64,000 nt of DNA from Candidatus Nitrotoga sp. AM1P (GTDB taxonomy: Bacteria; Pseudomonadota; Gammaproteobacteria; Burkholderiales; Gallionellaceae): assembly GCF_013168275.1 (NCBI RefSeq), contig NZ_AP019547.1:2480001-2544000 (forward strand), written 5' to 3'. Below, one piece after another: positions 30,191-38,675 of this stretch (its first letter is position 1; every line of letters begins with the position of its first letter). Both the position numbers and the translations under genes were made by a program. Below the pieces are notes generated by a model that ran no database searches, was not told the DNA's origin, and saw nothing but the letters and a program-made list of their open reading frames with translations.

Positions 30191-30739
30191 TCACTCGAAT
30201 TCGGCTGTGGGCAAGCCGTCGATGCTGCGAGCGTTCTTCTCGCGCCGATAGGCAGAGAGATTCTCGATGCCTTTTGTTTCGACCCAACGGTCGATGACGT
30301 CGCGATCTTCGACAAACGGCATGATCGGCACTCCGTATCCACAAGAATCGCTGATGCGAGTGACGTGGATCAGGATGATTGCCCGAGTACTCGGCTTCAA
30401 GTGCATCTTTGGAGCAAGCTCCTTCCACAGCGTCGTACCTGGCAAGACAGTTTCACCCGTGCCGTGGAAGCGGACGATCTTCGGTGGTCCTTCAAACGCA
30501 CAGAACATTAGAACGATCCGTCCGTTATCCCTGATGTGAGCGATTGTCTCGGCTCCGCTTCCTGTGAGATCGGCATAGGCGACCGTTTGAGGAGTGAGAA
30601 TTCTGAGAGAGTCCAGGCCTTTAGGGGAACAATTCACGTGGCCTTCAACTGCTGATGGTGCCGTTGCGACGAAGAACACGTGCTGCTTCTGAACCCACGA
30701 CGTAAGCTCGGGAGTAATTTCGTTGTAGATTTTGCCCAT
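30191..30739 (-). CDS. Pyridoxamine 5'-phosphate oxidase-fold protein
   Basis: The 182-aa protein begins MGKIYNEITPELTSWVQKQ and has VEGHVNCSPKGLDSLRI, AYADLTGSGAETIAHIRDNGRIVLMFCAF and the C-terminal YRREKNARSIDGLP. This is the split-barrel flavin-binding family (PNPOx-like) frequent in integron cassettes. Members bind FMN or F420; the reaction of this one is unknown. A GTTAGGC core lies just downstream in minus orientation (about 30147), possibly part of a decayed recombination site. Confidence 0.85.
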   Translation of the reverse strand: MGKIYNEITPELTSWVQKQHVFFVATAPSAVEGHVNCSPKGLDSLRILTPQTVAYADLTGSGAETIAHIRDNGRIVLMFCAFEGPPKIVRFHGTGETVLPGTTLWKELAPKMHLKPSTRAIILIHVTRISDSCGYGVPIMPFVEDRDVIDRWVETKGIENLSAYRREKNARSIDGLPTAEFE

Positions 30740-30924
30740 ATGGATCCTTATTGGTGTTTAAAGTTTGAATTAATGGGGGGCGTTAGGCGCCCCGTTTGAT
30801 GATAGGTTAGGGTTTGTTTCAGGTTTCACTTTACTGCTTTTATCTGCTGATTTTTTTACTTCAGCAGCGATTTTAAACATTTTTTGTGGCAACGCTTTAG
30901 ATTCTTTAGTCACTTGAGTCTTTA

Positions 30925-30977
30925 AGTTAAGGGAGCGCTTTCGTTAGGGAGCGTTCCCTTTGAATGAATTGTTAGCA
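30925..30977 (-). repeat. attC-like site B
   Basis: An imperfect inverted repeat (AAGGGAGCGCT against AGCGTTCCCTT) is followed by TTGAATGAATTGTTAGCA. Read on the minus strand this is GCTAACAATTCATTCAAAGGG, the typical R'' end of an attC site. It shares a 20-base identical block with site A. It overlaps the end of the broken cassette gene at 30944-31286. Confidence 0.6.
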
Positions 30978-31286
30978 CCCGTGCGCGCAGCTTGGGTACG
31001 TAAATATCCGAACGCGAGTAAAACTAATCCTGCCACGAGCGGGCCTGATCCGAAAATTCCCACGAGGCCGTGGTTCTGGTTGAGCCGCCGGACTTCAATG
31101 GCAATCGCGCCATTCACGAGGAAGTCAGGCGGGATATTCCCATCGGGTTCGTATACAACGTCAACGTAGCCGCGATGGTGTAGGTGGTCTTGGACGAGCT
31201 TCTCGGATGCATCCGTGTGGGTTCTTTGAAATCAAACGTTTGACATGAGGGATGGTCGTCACTCGCGCGATGAGCTCTGGAGTCAT
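30944..31286 (-). pseudogene. Frameshifted and truncated cassette gene
   Basis: On the minus strand an ATG at 31286 opens MTPELIARVTTIPHVKRL..SKNPHGC and then runs out of frame. In the next frame the protein continues KLVQDHLHHRGY, VVYEPDGNIPPDFLVNG and AIAIEVRRLNQNH, a pattern I know from cassette-borne hypothetical proteins. After NQNH the sequence turns into an unrelated hydrophobic tail (GLVGIFGSGPLVAGLVLLAF) and stops inside the attC-like site. The gene therefore seems to carry one frameshift and a chimeric end. It starts 15 bases after the GFA gene. Confidence 0.5.
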
Positions 31287-31300
31287 GAGACGGCCAATTT

Positions 31301-31705
31301 TTACAGGTGCCTGGTCTCGGCTGGCGGTTCGCCCCAGTTGTTATTTCGACCGTCACTGAATCGAATTGGCGATTCGAAAAGTTCTTCCGGACTAGCGTTA
31401 TCGAGTGCCGACAGTTGGATTGACACATAGTCACCGCCGATCTCTTCAACATATCCACGAGCGAACGAGCGCACGCCGCAGTGCTTGCAAAAGAGGTGGT
31501 GACCTACTTTGTGACCGAATTGATAGTCCCTCAGGTCGCTCTCGCCAGACTGCAGCCGAAATGCATCTGGTTTGATGATTGCATTCCAGTTGCGCGTTTT
31601 TGTACAAATCGAGCAGTTGCATCTGTTAGTGCCCAAGCTAAGGTCAATGTCGGCTTCAAACCGAATGGCTCCGCAGTGGCAGCTACCGAGATAGGTCTTG
31701 ATCAT
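31301..31705 (-). CDS. GFA family protein (glutathione-dependent formaldehyde-activating-like)
   Basis: The 134-aa protein has [28 protein letters not shown] and [16 protein letters not shown], the CxC...CxxC...CxxC zinc ligands of the Mss4-like GFA fold. Family members are widespread in cassettes and rarely assayed. The ATG at 31705 has GGAG six bases upstream; an ATG at 31717 would add four residues. A broken gene follows immediately, without a clear attC site between them. Confidence 0.85.
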   Translation of the reverse strand: MIKTYLGSCHCGAIRFEADIDLSLGTNRCNCSICTKTRNWNAIIKPDAFRLQSGESDLRDYQFGHKVGHHLFCKHCGVRSFARGYVEEIGGDYVSIQLSALDNASPEELFESPIRFSDGRNNNWGEPPAETRHL

Positions 31706-31891
31706 CAAATTCTCCATGGTGTAGTTGTGTGGGCTGTGGCACCCACCGTAAAGTAGATCTCTCCGAAAACCAGCTAAATCACGCCTGCCGTATTGTCGGG
31801 CATTTTGTCATTAAGCCCAATCTATCAAATATTGATATATATTTGATGTAAATATTATCAAAATACTCCCAAAGTATGTCCGTATTCCTAG

Positions 31892-32701
31892 TTAAAATTG
31901 AACAAACGAGACTAGCATCTTGATGCTCAAAAGTAGCGAGATAGCAGCGAATATTTTTTTCAAATAAGCTTCGGGCAAACTATGGGAGCAGCGAGCGCCA
32001 TAGGGAGCTGTAATAGAGCTGGCAATCGATATTGCCAAAAATGCGGGCACATAAATGTATCCAAGAGTATAGGGATCGCTCAATGTTTTAGACCAGCCGC
32101 TCATCATGTAGCCAATAGTCCCCGTGATAGCGATGGGAAATCCAATGGCTGCTGAAGTGCCAATAGCTTTTTTCATGTCTATATTCTTATAGCCTAGGTA
32201 GGCAACGGTGAGAAAACCGCCACCTACTGCTGCAAGCGCTGATACCGATCCGATCCCCATTCCGGCAACAATTAATCCGCGCAAATTTATCGGTTTTTGG
32301 CTCGGTTTCGGTTGCCAATTAAAAAACATTTGCACTGCGATCAGTGCCATGAACAGCGCAAAAAATAGGGCAATGGTGGTTGAGTTAATGTGGGCAGCAA
32401 CCTGTGCAGTTAGAAAGGCACCCAGAATAATCCCGGGTGCCATTCCGCGAACGACCGGCCACATTACGGCGCCTCGAGAAGTATGTGCGCGGATGCTGGC
32501 TGATGAAGAAATAATCATGCAGGCCAATGACGTTCCTAATGCCAAATGAACGACGCTATCTACGCTCATACCTTGGTAAATAAAAATGGATGCCAGCAAA
32601 GGAACCAGTATTCCACCTCCACCAAGCCCTAGAAAGCCCGCCATAAAACCAACAAAGGCACCCAACACCATGTACAACACTATCCATTCAATATTCGGCA
32701 T
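31892..32701 (-). CDS. TauE/SafE-family sulfite exporter-like permease
   Basis: The 269-aa membrane protein has the paired repeats of the family: FVGFMAGFLGLGGGGILVP in the first half and GSVSALAAVGGGFLTVAYLGY in the second, with about eight hydrophobic segments. The start at 32701 is preceded by GGGAGA. It lies 10 bases downstream of a thiopurine methyltransferase-like gene, so both are probably co-transcribed and may handle a sulfur, selenium or tellurium compound. Substrate is inferred only. Confidence 0.85.
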   Translation of the reverse strand: MPNIEWIVLYMVLGAFVGFMAGFLGLGGGGILVPLLASIFIYQGMSVDSVVHLALGTSLACMIISSSASIRAHTSRGAVMWPVVRGMAPGIILGAFLTAQVAAHINSTTIALFFALFMALIAVQMFFNWQPKPSQKPINLRGLIVAGMGIGSVSALAAVGGGFLTVAYLGYKNIDMKKAIGTSAAIGFPIAITGTIGYMMSGWSKTLSDPYTLGYIYVPAFLAISIASSITAPYGARCSHSLPEAYLKKIFAAISLLLSIKMLVSFVQF

Positions 32702-32711
32702 ATATCTCTCC

Positions 32712-33356
32712 CTATTTATTGATTTTTTGGAGCAACCAAGCGGTCTCCACTGACGCAACTTTTCCTTTTAATCCGCCCGCAACATTTTTGGTGTCAACAG
32801 ATTTCAAATGGTAAGTCGCACCATAATGTTGTTTTACTTCGTTTTCGTTAACTGAAAACGGTGGGCCATCCATCAGCAGTTGGTTGTATTCATAAGAGAT
32901 CAGCAGCTGCGGCGCTGCGTTAGTTATGTTCATCAGGTGTGACGTATATTGCTGCCGTATGGAAGCAGGCAATGCAACTAAAGCTGCGCGATCGTATATC
33001 GCGTTTATAGGCCCAAGATATTCAGCCGATACATCAAAAATATCACCCACTAGCATGTCGATATCTTTAGCACTGTAGCGGGTCAATTTTCCAACCTTGG
33101 AGATTTCTGGCGCTAAGCCTAGTTCTTTAAATAACTCGCTAATGGCGAGTTCGCTTAATTCTGCGCCAACAACTCGATAACCGCGGGCAAGCAACCATGC
33201 ACAATCACGTGACATACCGCACAACGGCAGGAATACTCGACTGTCTTTTGCCAGATTTAATTTTTCAAAATGTTCGATGAGTAACGGGTTTGCCTCACTT
33301 TTATGAAAACCAATATCACCTCGTTTCCATTTTTGATGCCAAAAATTTGCATTCAT
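32712..33356 (-). CDS. tpm: Thiopurine S-methyltransferase-like enzyme
   Basis: The 214-aa protein has FWHQKWKRGDIGFHKSEANPLL at the N-terminus, the SAM motif RVFLPLCGMSRDCAWLLARGY and YDRAALVALPASIRQQY. These are the TPMT family signatures; bacterial members methylate selenium and tellurium oxyanions as well as thiopurines. It is divergent from the merR-like gene with a palindromic operator between them. Confidence 0.9.
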   Translation of the reverse strand: MNANFWHQKWKRGDIGFHKSEANPLLIEHFEKLNLAKDSRVFLPLCGMSRDCAWLLARGYRVVGAELSELAISELFKELGLAPEISKVGKLTRYSAKDIDMLVGDIFDVSAEYLGPINAIYDRAALVALPASIRQQYTSHLMNITNAAPQLLISYEYNQLLMDGPPFSVNENEVKQHYGATYHLKSVDTKNVAGGLKGKVASVETAWLLQKINK

Positions 33357-33450
33357 ATCGTCTCCTTAAATTCCTCAGGTAGAAATAACATCTCACCAAC
33401 TTAACGACTTAATTGTTGTGCTCAGTTGTGTAGTGAGCTAGGATACAAGC

Positions 33451-33464
33451 TCAAGTCGACTTGA
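33451..33464. promoter_or_regulatory. Palindromic MerR-type operator between tpm and merR
   Basis: TCAAGTCGACTTGA is a perfect 14-base palindrome in the 138-base divergent intergenic region. It resembles the CCTCAAGT..ACTTGAGG operators of SoxR and related MerR proteins. The MerR-like protein encoded next to it is the likely binder, controlling its own gene and tpm-tauE. Confidence 0.65.
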
Positions 33465-33494
33465 AGTCAAGGATTAATTTCGTCAGGTGGAATA

Positions 33495-33935
33495 ATGGAT
33501 ATAGCTGAGGTCGCAAAGGCATCTGGATTACCCGCCTCGACGTTACGATTTTATGAAGAAAAAGGACTGATCCGGTCAACTGGGCGAAATGGTTTGCGCC
33601 GTTTATTCAGCGCCAATGTTATAGAGCGGCTGGCTTTAATATCTTTGGGGCGTAGCGCCGGTTTCTCGCTTGATGAGATTGGTGAAATGTTTACTGCTGA
33701 AGGGCCCGATATTAATAGAGCACTGCTTTTAGCCAAGGCAGATGAGTTGGATAGAACAATTGAAGAACTCGCCTCTATGCGTGATGGGCTTCGTCACGCA
33801 GCGGTCTGCAAGGCGCCCAACCATTTTGAATGTCCGAAATTTCTTCGTCTCCTCCGTGTTGCCGGTAAAAATCGGTTCAGGCAACCCAATAAATTAAAGG
33901 AAAACAAACTTAAGCGAGGCGTGCAGAAAAGTTAA
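33495..33935 (+). CDS. MerR-family transcriptional regulator
   Basis: The 146-aa protein begins with the MerR helix-turn-helix: MDIAEVAKASGLPASTLRFYEEKGLIRSTGR is spread over residues 1-31, followed by the second wing (RRLFSANVIERLALISLGRSAGFSLDEIG) and a dimerisation helix. Cysteines occur at VCKAPNHFEC, which could sense a thiol-reactive signal. It is divergent from tpm-tauE and probably regulates it. Confidence 0.9.
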   Translation: MDIAEVAKASGLPASTLRFYEEKGLIRSTGRNGLRRLFSANVIERLALISLGRSAGFSLDEIGEMFTAEGPDINRALLLAKADELDRTIEELASMRDGLRHAAVCKAPNHFECPKFLRLLRVAGKNRFRQPNKLKENKLKRGVQKS

Positions 33936-33998
33936 GGCAGGCGAATTTAGCGGACGTGGTCGCTTCGTGAGCACGTCCGCTAAATTACTTTGTTAGCC
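33931..33998 (-). repeat. attC-like site D or strong terminator after katA
   Basis: A perfect 15-bp inverted repeat (33944-33958 and 33972-33986; AATTTAGCGGACGTG arm) with a 13-base loop is bounded by GTTAAGGC on the left and GTTAGCC on the right. On the minus strand it begins GGCTAACAAAGT, as attC sites do, and lies 8 bases after the katA stop. The right-hand core is good; the left is degenerate. It may serve as a terminator for katA and the convergent merR. Confidence 0.5.
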
Positions 33999-34005
33999 AA
34001 CACTT

Positions 34006-35463
34006 TTACTTTGGTACCTCACTCAATGAAATACCCAATGCCTGGGCTATACCTGCACCATAGGCAGGGTCGGCTTTGAGGCAGTTACCGATATGGCGAA
34101 TTTGGATATCGCGCGGTGCACCATCGATGGAACGCGCGGTGTTTTCAAACAGTACCTGTTGCTGTGGTGGTGTCATCAATCTAAACAGCGCACCGGGTTG
34201 CGAGTAGTAATCCGTATCTTCACGATGGTTCCAGTGATCAGCAGCACCATTCAGGGCAAGCGGTGGTTCACTAAAATCCGGCTGCTCCTGCCATTCGCCA
34301 GAACTGTTGGGCTCATACCCCAACGTACTGCCGTGATTGCCATCAACACGCATAGCTCCATCACGATGGTAACTGTGTACGGGGCAACGTGGCGCATTGA
34401 CCGGAATAAGATGGTGATTGACGCCCAGACGGTAACGCTGCGCATCACCATAGGAAAACAGACGGCCTTGTAACATTTTGTCTGGCGAGAATCCAATGCC
34501 AGGTACGATGTTGGCCGGATTAAATGCCGATTGCTCGACTTCAGCAAAGAAATTCTCTGGATTACGGTTCAATTCCATTACGCCGACTTCAATTAGCGGA
34601 TAGTCCTTGTGCGGCCATACTTTGGTGAGATCAAAGGGGTGATAGGGAGCGGTGGCTGCATCTTTTTCCGGCATGATCTGAACGTACATGGTCCACTTTG
34701 GAAAATCATTTTTCTCAAGGCTTTCATAGAGGTCGCGCTGATGGCTTTCTCTATCCTTGCCAACGAGAGCCTCAGCTTCGGCGTCGCTCAAATTTTTGAT
34801 TCCCTGCTGGCATTTCAGGTGAAATTTCACCCAATGGCGCTCGTTCTGTGCACTGATAAAGCTGAAGGTGTGGCTACCAAAGCCGTGCATATGCCGATAG
34901 GTCGCTGGAATTCCTCGATCACTCATGACTATGGTAATTTGGTGCAGCGCCTCCGGTAGTGAAGTCCAGAAGTCCCAATTGTTTTTCGCGCTGCGAAGAT
35001 TAGTACGCGGGTCGCGCTTCACAGCATGATTCAGATCTGGGAATTTAAGCGGATCGCGCAGGAAAAACACAGGCGTGTTGTTGCCCACCAAGTCCCAGTT
35101 TCCTTCTTCCGTGTAGAACTTCACAGCAAAGCCGCGAATATCGCGTTCGGCATCAGCCGCGCCGCGTTCACCCGCTACCGTGGTAAAACGGGCGAATAAC
35201 TCTGTTTTTTTACCCACCTCAGAAAATATCTTTGCCCGGGTGTATTTTGTAATATCGTGCGTAACCGTAAACGTGCCATATGCCCCCGAACCCTTTGCAT
35301 GCATACGTCGCTCTGGAATGACCTCGCGATCAAAGTGTGCAAGCTTTTCAAGAAACCAAACATCCTGCAGCAACTGCGGGCCGCGCGGGCCTGCCGTCAT
35401 TACGTTCTGGTTGTGGGCGACCGGGCAACCGGCATTCGTGGTGAGTTTCTTTTTGTCACTCAT
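34006..35463 (-). CDS. katA: Catalase (clade 3 type, small subunit)
   Basis: The 485-aa haem catalase has the catalytic His55 in [13 protein letters not shown], Asn128 in [10 protein letters not shown], and the haem-ligand Tyr in [14 protein letters not shown] (about 338). The length is that of small-subunit, NADPH-binding catalases. It breaks H2O2 into water and oxygen. GGAGATACCCC precedes the ATG. The gene ends right beside an attC-like hairpin, so it may have been captured with the cassette region or simply be flanked by it. Confidence 0.95.
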   Translation of the reverse strand: MSDKKKLTTNAGCPVAHNQNVMTAGPRGPQLLQDVWFLEKLAHFDREVIPERRMHAKGSGAYGTFTVTHDITKYTRAKIFSEVGKKTELFARFTTVAGERGAADAERDIRGFAVKFYTEEGNWDLVGNNTPVFFLRDPLKFPDLNHAVKRDPRTNLRSAKNNWDFWTSLPEALHQITIVMSDRGIPATYRHMHGFGSHTFSFISAQNERHWVKFHLKCQQGIKNLSDAEAEALVGKDRESHQRDLYESLEKNDFPKWTMYVQIMPEKDAATAPYHPFDLTKVWPHKDYPLIEVGVMELNRNPENFFAEVEQSAFNPANIVPGIGFSPDKMLQGRLFSYGDAQRYRLGVNHHLIPVNAPRCPVHSYHRDGAMRVDGNHGSTLGYEPNSSGEWQEQPDFSEPPLALNGAADHWNHREDTDYYSQPGALFRLMTPPQQQVLFENTARSIDGAPRDIQIRHIGNCLKADPAYGAGIAQALGISLSEVPK

Positions 35464-35515
35464 GGGGTATCTCCTGTTGGTGTGTGTTGGCTGATGAAGC
35501 TACAGAAAAGTATCT

Positions 35516-35962
35516 TCATACCCGCATCGTGCCGTGAACCAAAACAAATTTCAAGACCAAACGAAATGTAAAATTCATGTCTCGGCAGCTAAACCCTCGA
35601 CCCCCATAGTTTTCGTCTTTGATTTTAATTTCAATCTTCGCGCCCGCGGCCTTTGCTCGCTGGTAGATTGAGTCAGCATCTGACACTATCAGATACGGAC
35701 TCTGCGTTTCCATGCCGCCAATTTCGTCTGGCTGTTTGGTGAGGCGACCGAATTCGTTCTCGACTTTGGAAACGGAACCGAGCGTGACCATCCCATTTCC
35801 GAAGCTGAGCTGCGCATGGGCAATCGTGCCGTCGTCGTTTGGGACGACCAGCTGTTTCTCGAAACCGAAGACCAAACAGAGCCATTCAATGGCCTTAGGC
35901 GCGTCGCGATAGCGCAAACAAGGAACTACTGTGGCGCGTGTGTCCTTCGCGGTACTCGACAT
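35516..35962 (-). CDS. VOC (glyoxalase-like) protein with altered C-terminus
   Basis: The 148-aa protein has VVPCLRYRDAPKAIEWLCLVFGFEKQLVVPNDDG and AHAQLSFGNGMVTLG, then YQRAKAAGAKIEI and GGRGFSCRD, the beta-alpha-beta-beta-beta modules of the vicinal-oxygen-chelate family. The usual ending after RD (PEGHLWxFGTY-like, with a metal-binding Glu) is missing. Instead a tail of MNFTFRLVLKFVLVHG type follows. The gene is therefore probably truncated at its 3' end and may be inactive. Confidence 0.75.
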   Translation of the reverse strand: MSSTAKDTRATVVPCLRYRDAPKAIEWLCLVFGFEKQLVVPNDDGTIAHAQLSFGNGMVTLGSVSKVENEFGRLTKQPDEIGGMETQSPYLIVSDADSIYQRAKAAGAKIEIKIKDENYGGRGFSCRDMNFTFRLVLKFVLVHGTMRV

Positions 35963-36096
35963 TTCGGACTCCTCTGGTTATGAACTGTGGAGATTGTCAG
36001 TGATGCCCCACTTTTGAGATGAAAGGCGCGACCGGCTTGTCGGGTGACATCCTCTCGATTGAAGGATTAGCCCTCATTCGATGCGTGGCCTCTGCC

Positions 36097-36579
36097 TCAT
36101 TCATAGGGCGTTCCGTCTTTGTGAACAAACTTCCACTTTCCTTCCAGTAGCATGGCCTTGAGATTGTCATCTGGATAGCTGCCTACGTCTCCCGCCGTTC
36201 TGTCGCCGACTTCGAGGTACACGACTTCCTCAGGGGTTTCGTTTATGAGGCGGTGTCCGTTGCCCGTGCCTGCCTTAAAACCTGCGCACATTCCTGGAGA
36301 GAGCTGGCGCCGACCTTCGTCTGTGTGTAGCGTAGGCCGCCCTTGAAGTATGTAGACGAACTCGTCTTGCTTGGTGTGGGCGTGGCGAAGGGCCGAAACT
36401 GCATTGGGCGCTAAACGCGTAAGGTTCACGCCGAAGTTTGTAAGGCCGAAGACTTCGCCAAGTTGGCGTTTCTCTCTGCCCACCATGCGCGACGCGAATG
36501 GCTCGGGGTAGACCGATGGCTTACTGCGTGCCGGTACTTCGGCGGCGGTGACGGCGATTGGATTCGGCTTTTCTGACAT
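36097..36579 (-). CDS. Cupin-domain protein
   Basis: The 160-aa protein has the cupin motif 1 region LRHAHTKQDEFVYILQGRPTL and motif 2 region GMCAGFKAGTGNGHRLINETPEEVVYLEVGDR. The conserved core is a conserved-barrel metal site. Similar proteins are common integron passengers, often annotated as sugar or auxin-binding-like cupins. The exact ligand is unknown. It ends with a W-K-F tail typical of this subgroup. Confidence 0.85.
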   Translation of the reverse strand: MSEKPNPIAVTAAEVPARSKPSVYPEPFASRMVGREKRQLGEVFGLTNFGVNLTRLAPNAVSALRHAHTKQDEFVYILQGRPTLHTDEGRRQLSPGMCAGFKAGTGNGHRLINETPEEVVYLEVGDRTAGDVGSYPDDNLKAMLLEGKWKFVHKDGTPYE

Positions 36580-36605
36580 GAGGCCTCGCGAGACGGATTG
36601 ATGAG

Positions 36606-36663
36606 GGTTAACGCTTCAATTCACGGGCGGCTGAAAGCCGTCTCGTGGAATGAAATGTTAGGG
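36606..36663 (-). repeat. attC site C (clear integron recombination site)
   Basis: Read on the minus strand it begins CCCTAACATTTCATTCCACG, has an imperfect stem-loop (AGACGGCTTTCAGCCGCCC) and ends TTGAAGCGTTAACC. This is the layout of aadA-type attC sites: R'' core CTAAC, inverted arms, and GCGTTA core. The site lies immediately after, and overlaps, the DUF1330-like gene. It is the best evidence that the minus-strand genes nearby are integron cassettes. Confidence 0.8.
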
Positions 36664-36941
36664 TCCCAACGCTCGCTGCTCGGCCCGATGAGAAAATCTC
36701 CGCCGCGCCCGAAGAACAGCAGCTTGCCGCCGGACTTCTCAAGATGCGGCATGGTGTGTTCCATGTAGAGGCGATAGGCGGCCTCCCCGGTGATAGGCGT
36801 AGGAGGTGCAAGTTGTGGCGTTGCCGAGTAGTCGGCGACGGCTTGGTAGCGCAGGAGATTCAACATCACAACGCTTCCAGCGATGCCTCGTATGAACAAG
36901 GCTCGGCCGGACTCTTGGGTTGGCTCAAGGTAGGTTTGCAT
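36621..36941 (-). CDS. DUF1330-like protein, C-terminally truncated
   Basis: The 106-aa product has VVMLNLLRYQAVADYSATP, ITGEAAYRLYMEHTMPHLEKSGGKLLFFG and GGDFLIGPSSERWD. That is the N-terminal two thirds of a DUF1330 protein. The family normally continues with a helix and a final strand, but here the frame enters the attC site and ends NISFHETAFSRP. The gene therefore looks cut short by the recombination site. Confidence 0.7.
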   Translation of the reverse strand: MQTYLEPTQESGRALFIRGIAGSVVMLNLLRYQAVADYSATPQLAPPTPITGEAAYRLYMEHTMPHLEKSGGKLLFFGRGGDFLIGPSSERWDPNISFHETAFSRP

Positions 36942-36993
36942 GTCGACTCACTTCAATGTTTGATGCGGGGCCGGTTGAGCTACAGCGCACGCG

Positions 36994-37647
36994 TCACGGC
37001 AACTGCTGCTTGGAAAGTGCAGCACCGAGCTCAAGATCAATTGCCTTTGCTGCTTTGTATGCTGGGCGCTCTACCAGTTTTTGGATGTATTCCTCGAATT
37101 CCGGCCTCTTGGGAAGCGTGCCAAACTGCGTACCCCAGAGAATGTGAGATCCCACATAGACATCGGCTGCTGAAAAGGCGTCGCCGGCCAGGTAGGGCGC
37201 CGAATTGACCGCCTTAGCCAGGACATCAACAGTACGTTCATAGTTGCCGTAACCAACCATTCGCTCCTGCTCTTCACTAACTGCGACTTTCAGGCTGTGA
37301 TCCATAACCGCCGCCTCAAGCGGACCTGCTGCAAAGAAAAACCATCGGTAGTAGCTAGCTCGATCAGCGTTTGATGGCGCCAGGTTGGCGGAAGGATAGG
37401 CGTCCGCCAAGTATGCACAGATGGCGGCGCATTCCGTGACGACGCTTCCACGATGGGTAATCGTCGGTACTTTCCCCATTGGATTGACGGAAAGGTATTC
37501 GTCTGACTTCATGGAAGTTCCGTAGTCTAGTATTACCTGTCTGTAATTCGCTCCAGTCTCTTCGAGCATCCATCGCGCTATCTGACCTCGTGACCAAGGA
37601 TGGGTATACAGGACAAGATCGCAGTCTGGCGAGACGGTTAGGGTCAT
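36994..37647 (-). CDS. Glutathione S-transferase
   Basis: The 217-aa protein has the thioredoxin-like N-terminal domain (LVLYTHPWSRGQIARWMLEETG, with the beta-3 cis-Pro in MGKVPTITH and the glutathione-binding VTECAAICAYLADAYP) and the all-helical C-terminal domain. It conjugates glutathione to electrophiles. It is another minus-strand member of the cassette-like series, with GGAG before the ATG. Confidence 0.9.
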   Translation of the reverse strand: MTLTVSPDCDLVLYTHPWSRGQIARWMLEETGANYRQVILDYGTSMKSDEYLSVNPMGKVPTITHRGSVVTECAAICAYLADAYPSANLAPSNADRASYYRWFFFAAGPLEAAVMDHSLKVAVSEEQERMVGYGNYERTVDVLAKAVNSAPYLAGDAFSAADVYVGSHILWGTQFGTLPKRPEFEEYIQKLVERPAYKAAKAIDLELGAALSKQQLP

Positions 37648-37715
37648 AGGTTCTCCGTGGATGGTAGGAAAGGGGTAAGGAAAATTCTGGGGCTTAAGGT
37701 GAACGAAGCAGTGGC

Positions 37716-37991
37716 TTACGTTGGAGAATGGTTTTTAAGCCACTCACGCAAAGCTGCGTCCACTCGGGTTTGCCAGCCTTCGCCGCTTGCGCGGAATTGC
37801 TCTACCACTTCTCGCGACAACCGAATAGTGATGCGCTCTTTAATTGGCGCTTTCTGAGGGCCACGCACGCCTAGTTTCTTTCTGAGAGACAGTGGCAATA
37901 CTTCAGCGGCCGGCCTAAATTTCGCCATATCTTCGGCGGTTAGTTCGCGGATCTCGTCGTCTGCGCCAATCAAGGGTTTGCGGCTTGCCAT
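37716..37991 (-). CDS. brnA: BrnA-family antitoxin (orphan)
   Basis: The 91-aa protein has a disordered N-terminus (ELTAEDMAKFRPAAEVLP) and a C-terminal ribbon-helix-helix: KERITIRLSREVVEQFRASGEGWQTRVDAALREWL spread over residues 52-86. This is the BrnA/COG3514 antitoxin layout. The toxin gene brnT, normally directly upstream and overlapping, is reduced to 14 codons here. The antitoxin may still act as a repressor. Confidence 0.8.
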   Translation of the reverse strand: MASRKPLIGADDEIRELTAEDMAKFRPAAEVLPLSLRKKLGVRGPQKAPIKERITIRLSREVVEQFRASGEGWQTRVDAALREWLKNHSPT

Positions 37992-37993
37992 GT

Positions 37994-38038
37994 CTATTTT
38001 CCTCTCTCGTTTTTGATCAGGTCAAAGTCGATTTTCAT
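37994..38038 (-). pseudogene. brnT: Remnant of brnT toxin gene
   Basis: Directly upstream of brnA a 14-codon frame reads MKIDFDLIKNERGK and stops. BrnT toxins begin with almost this sequence (MKI-x-FD-x-x-KNE-x-N) and run to about 90 residues. The frame therefore looks like the first 13 codons of brnT joined by deletion to the sequence just before brnA. Confidence 0.6.
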
Positions 38039-38168
38039 GAGCCATGAGTGTATGTACAAATAGGTGATGCGTCAATATTTTTTGTATGTACAAATAAAGA
38101 ATAATCTGTCGTGTGAAAGTGGGGTCGAACGTAATGGCTGTGCATTTATGCGGGCTCCGGCATGGACA

Positions 38169-38675
38169 TTATTTGTCCGTTCGTTTTGGCAACATCCAGT
38201 TCGGGCGCGGGTAATGGCAGGTATAGCCGTTGGGGAGACGCTCCAGATAATCCTGATGCTCGGGCTCGGCTTCCCAGAAATCACCGGCAGGCGCCAGCTC
38301 GGTAACAACCTTACCCGGCCACAAGCCTGAGGCGTTCACGTCAGCTATCGTATCGAGCGCGGTCTGTTTCTGCTCGTCGGTGACGTAGTAAATCGCCGAG
38401 CGGTAGGACGAACCCTGGTCATTGCCCTGCTGATTGGCCGTCGTCGGATCGTGTATCTGGAAGAAGAATTCCAGAATGCGACGGTAAGAAATTTCCGCTG
38501 GGTTAAAGAAGATTTCGATACCTTCGGCATGCGTGCCGTGATTGCGATAGGTGGCGTTGCGCACGTCGCCGCCGGTGTAGCCCACCCGCGTTTTTTCCAC
38601 GCCGGGCAGTTTGCGGATCAGATCCTGCATACCCCAAAAGCAGCCCCCTGCCAGTACTGCGCGTTCCTGTGCCAT
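38169..38675 (-). CDS. msrA: Peptide methionine-(S)-S-oxide reductase MsrA
   Basis: The 168-aa protein has the catalytic GGCFWGMQ (Cys12), [24 protein letters not shown] and [10 protein letters not shown]. It repairs the S epimer of methionine sulfoxide. Its start overlaps the msrB stop by one base. No signal peptide, so it is cytosolic. Reducing power would come from thioredoxin. Confidence 0.95.
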   Translation of the reverse strand: MAQERAVLAGGCFWGMQDLIRKLPGVEKTRVGYTGGDVRNATYRNHGTHAEGIEIFFNPAEISYRRILEFFFQIHDPTTANQQGNDQGSSYRSAIYYVTDEQKQTALDTIADVNASGLWPGKVVTELAPAGDFWEAEPEHQDYLERLPNGYTCHYPRPNWMLPKRTDK

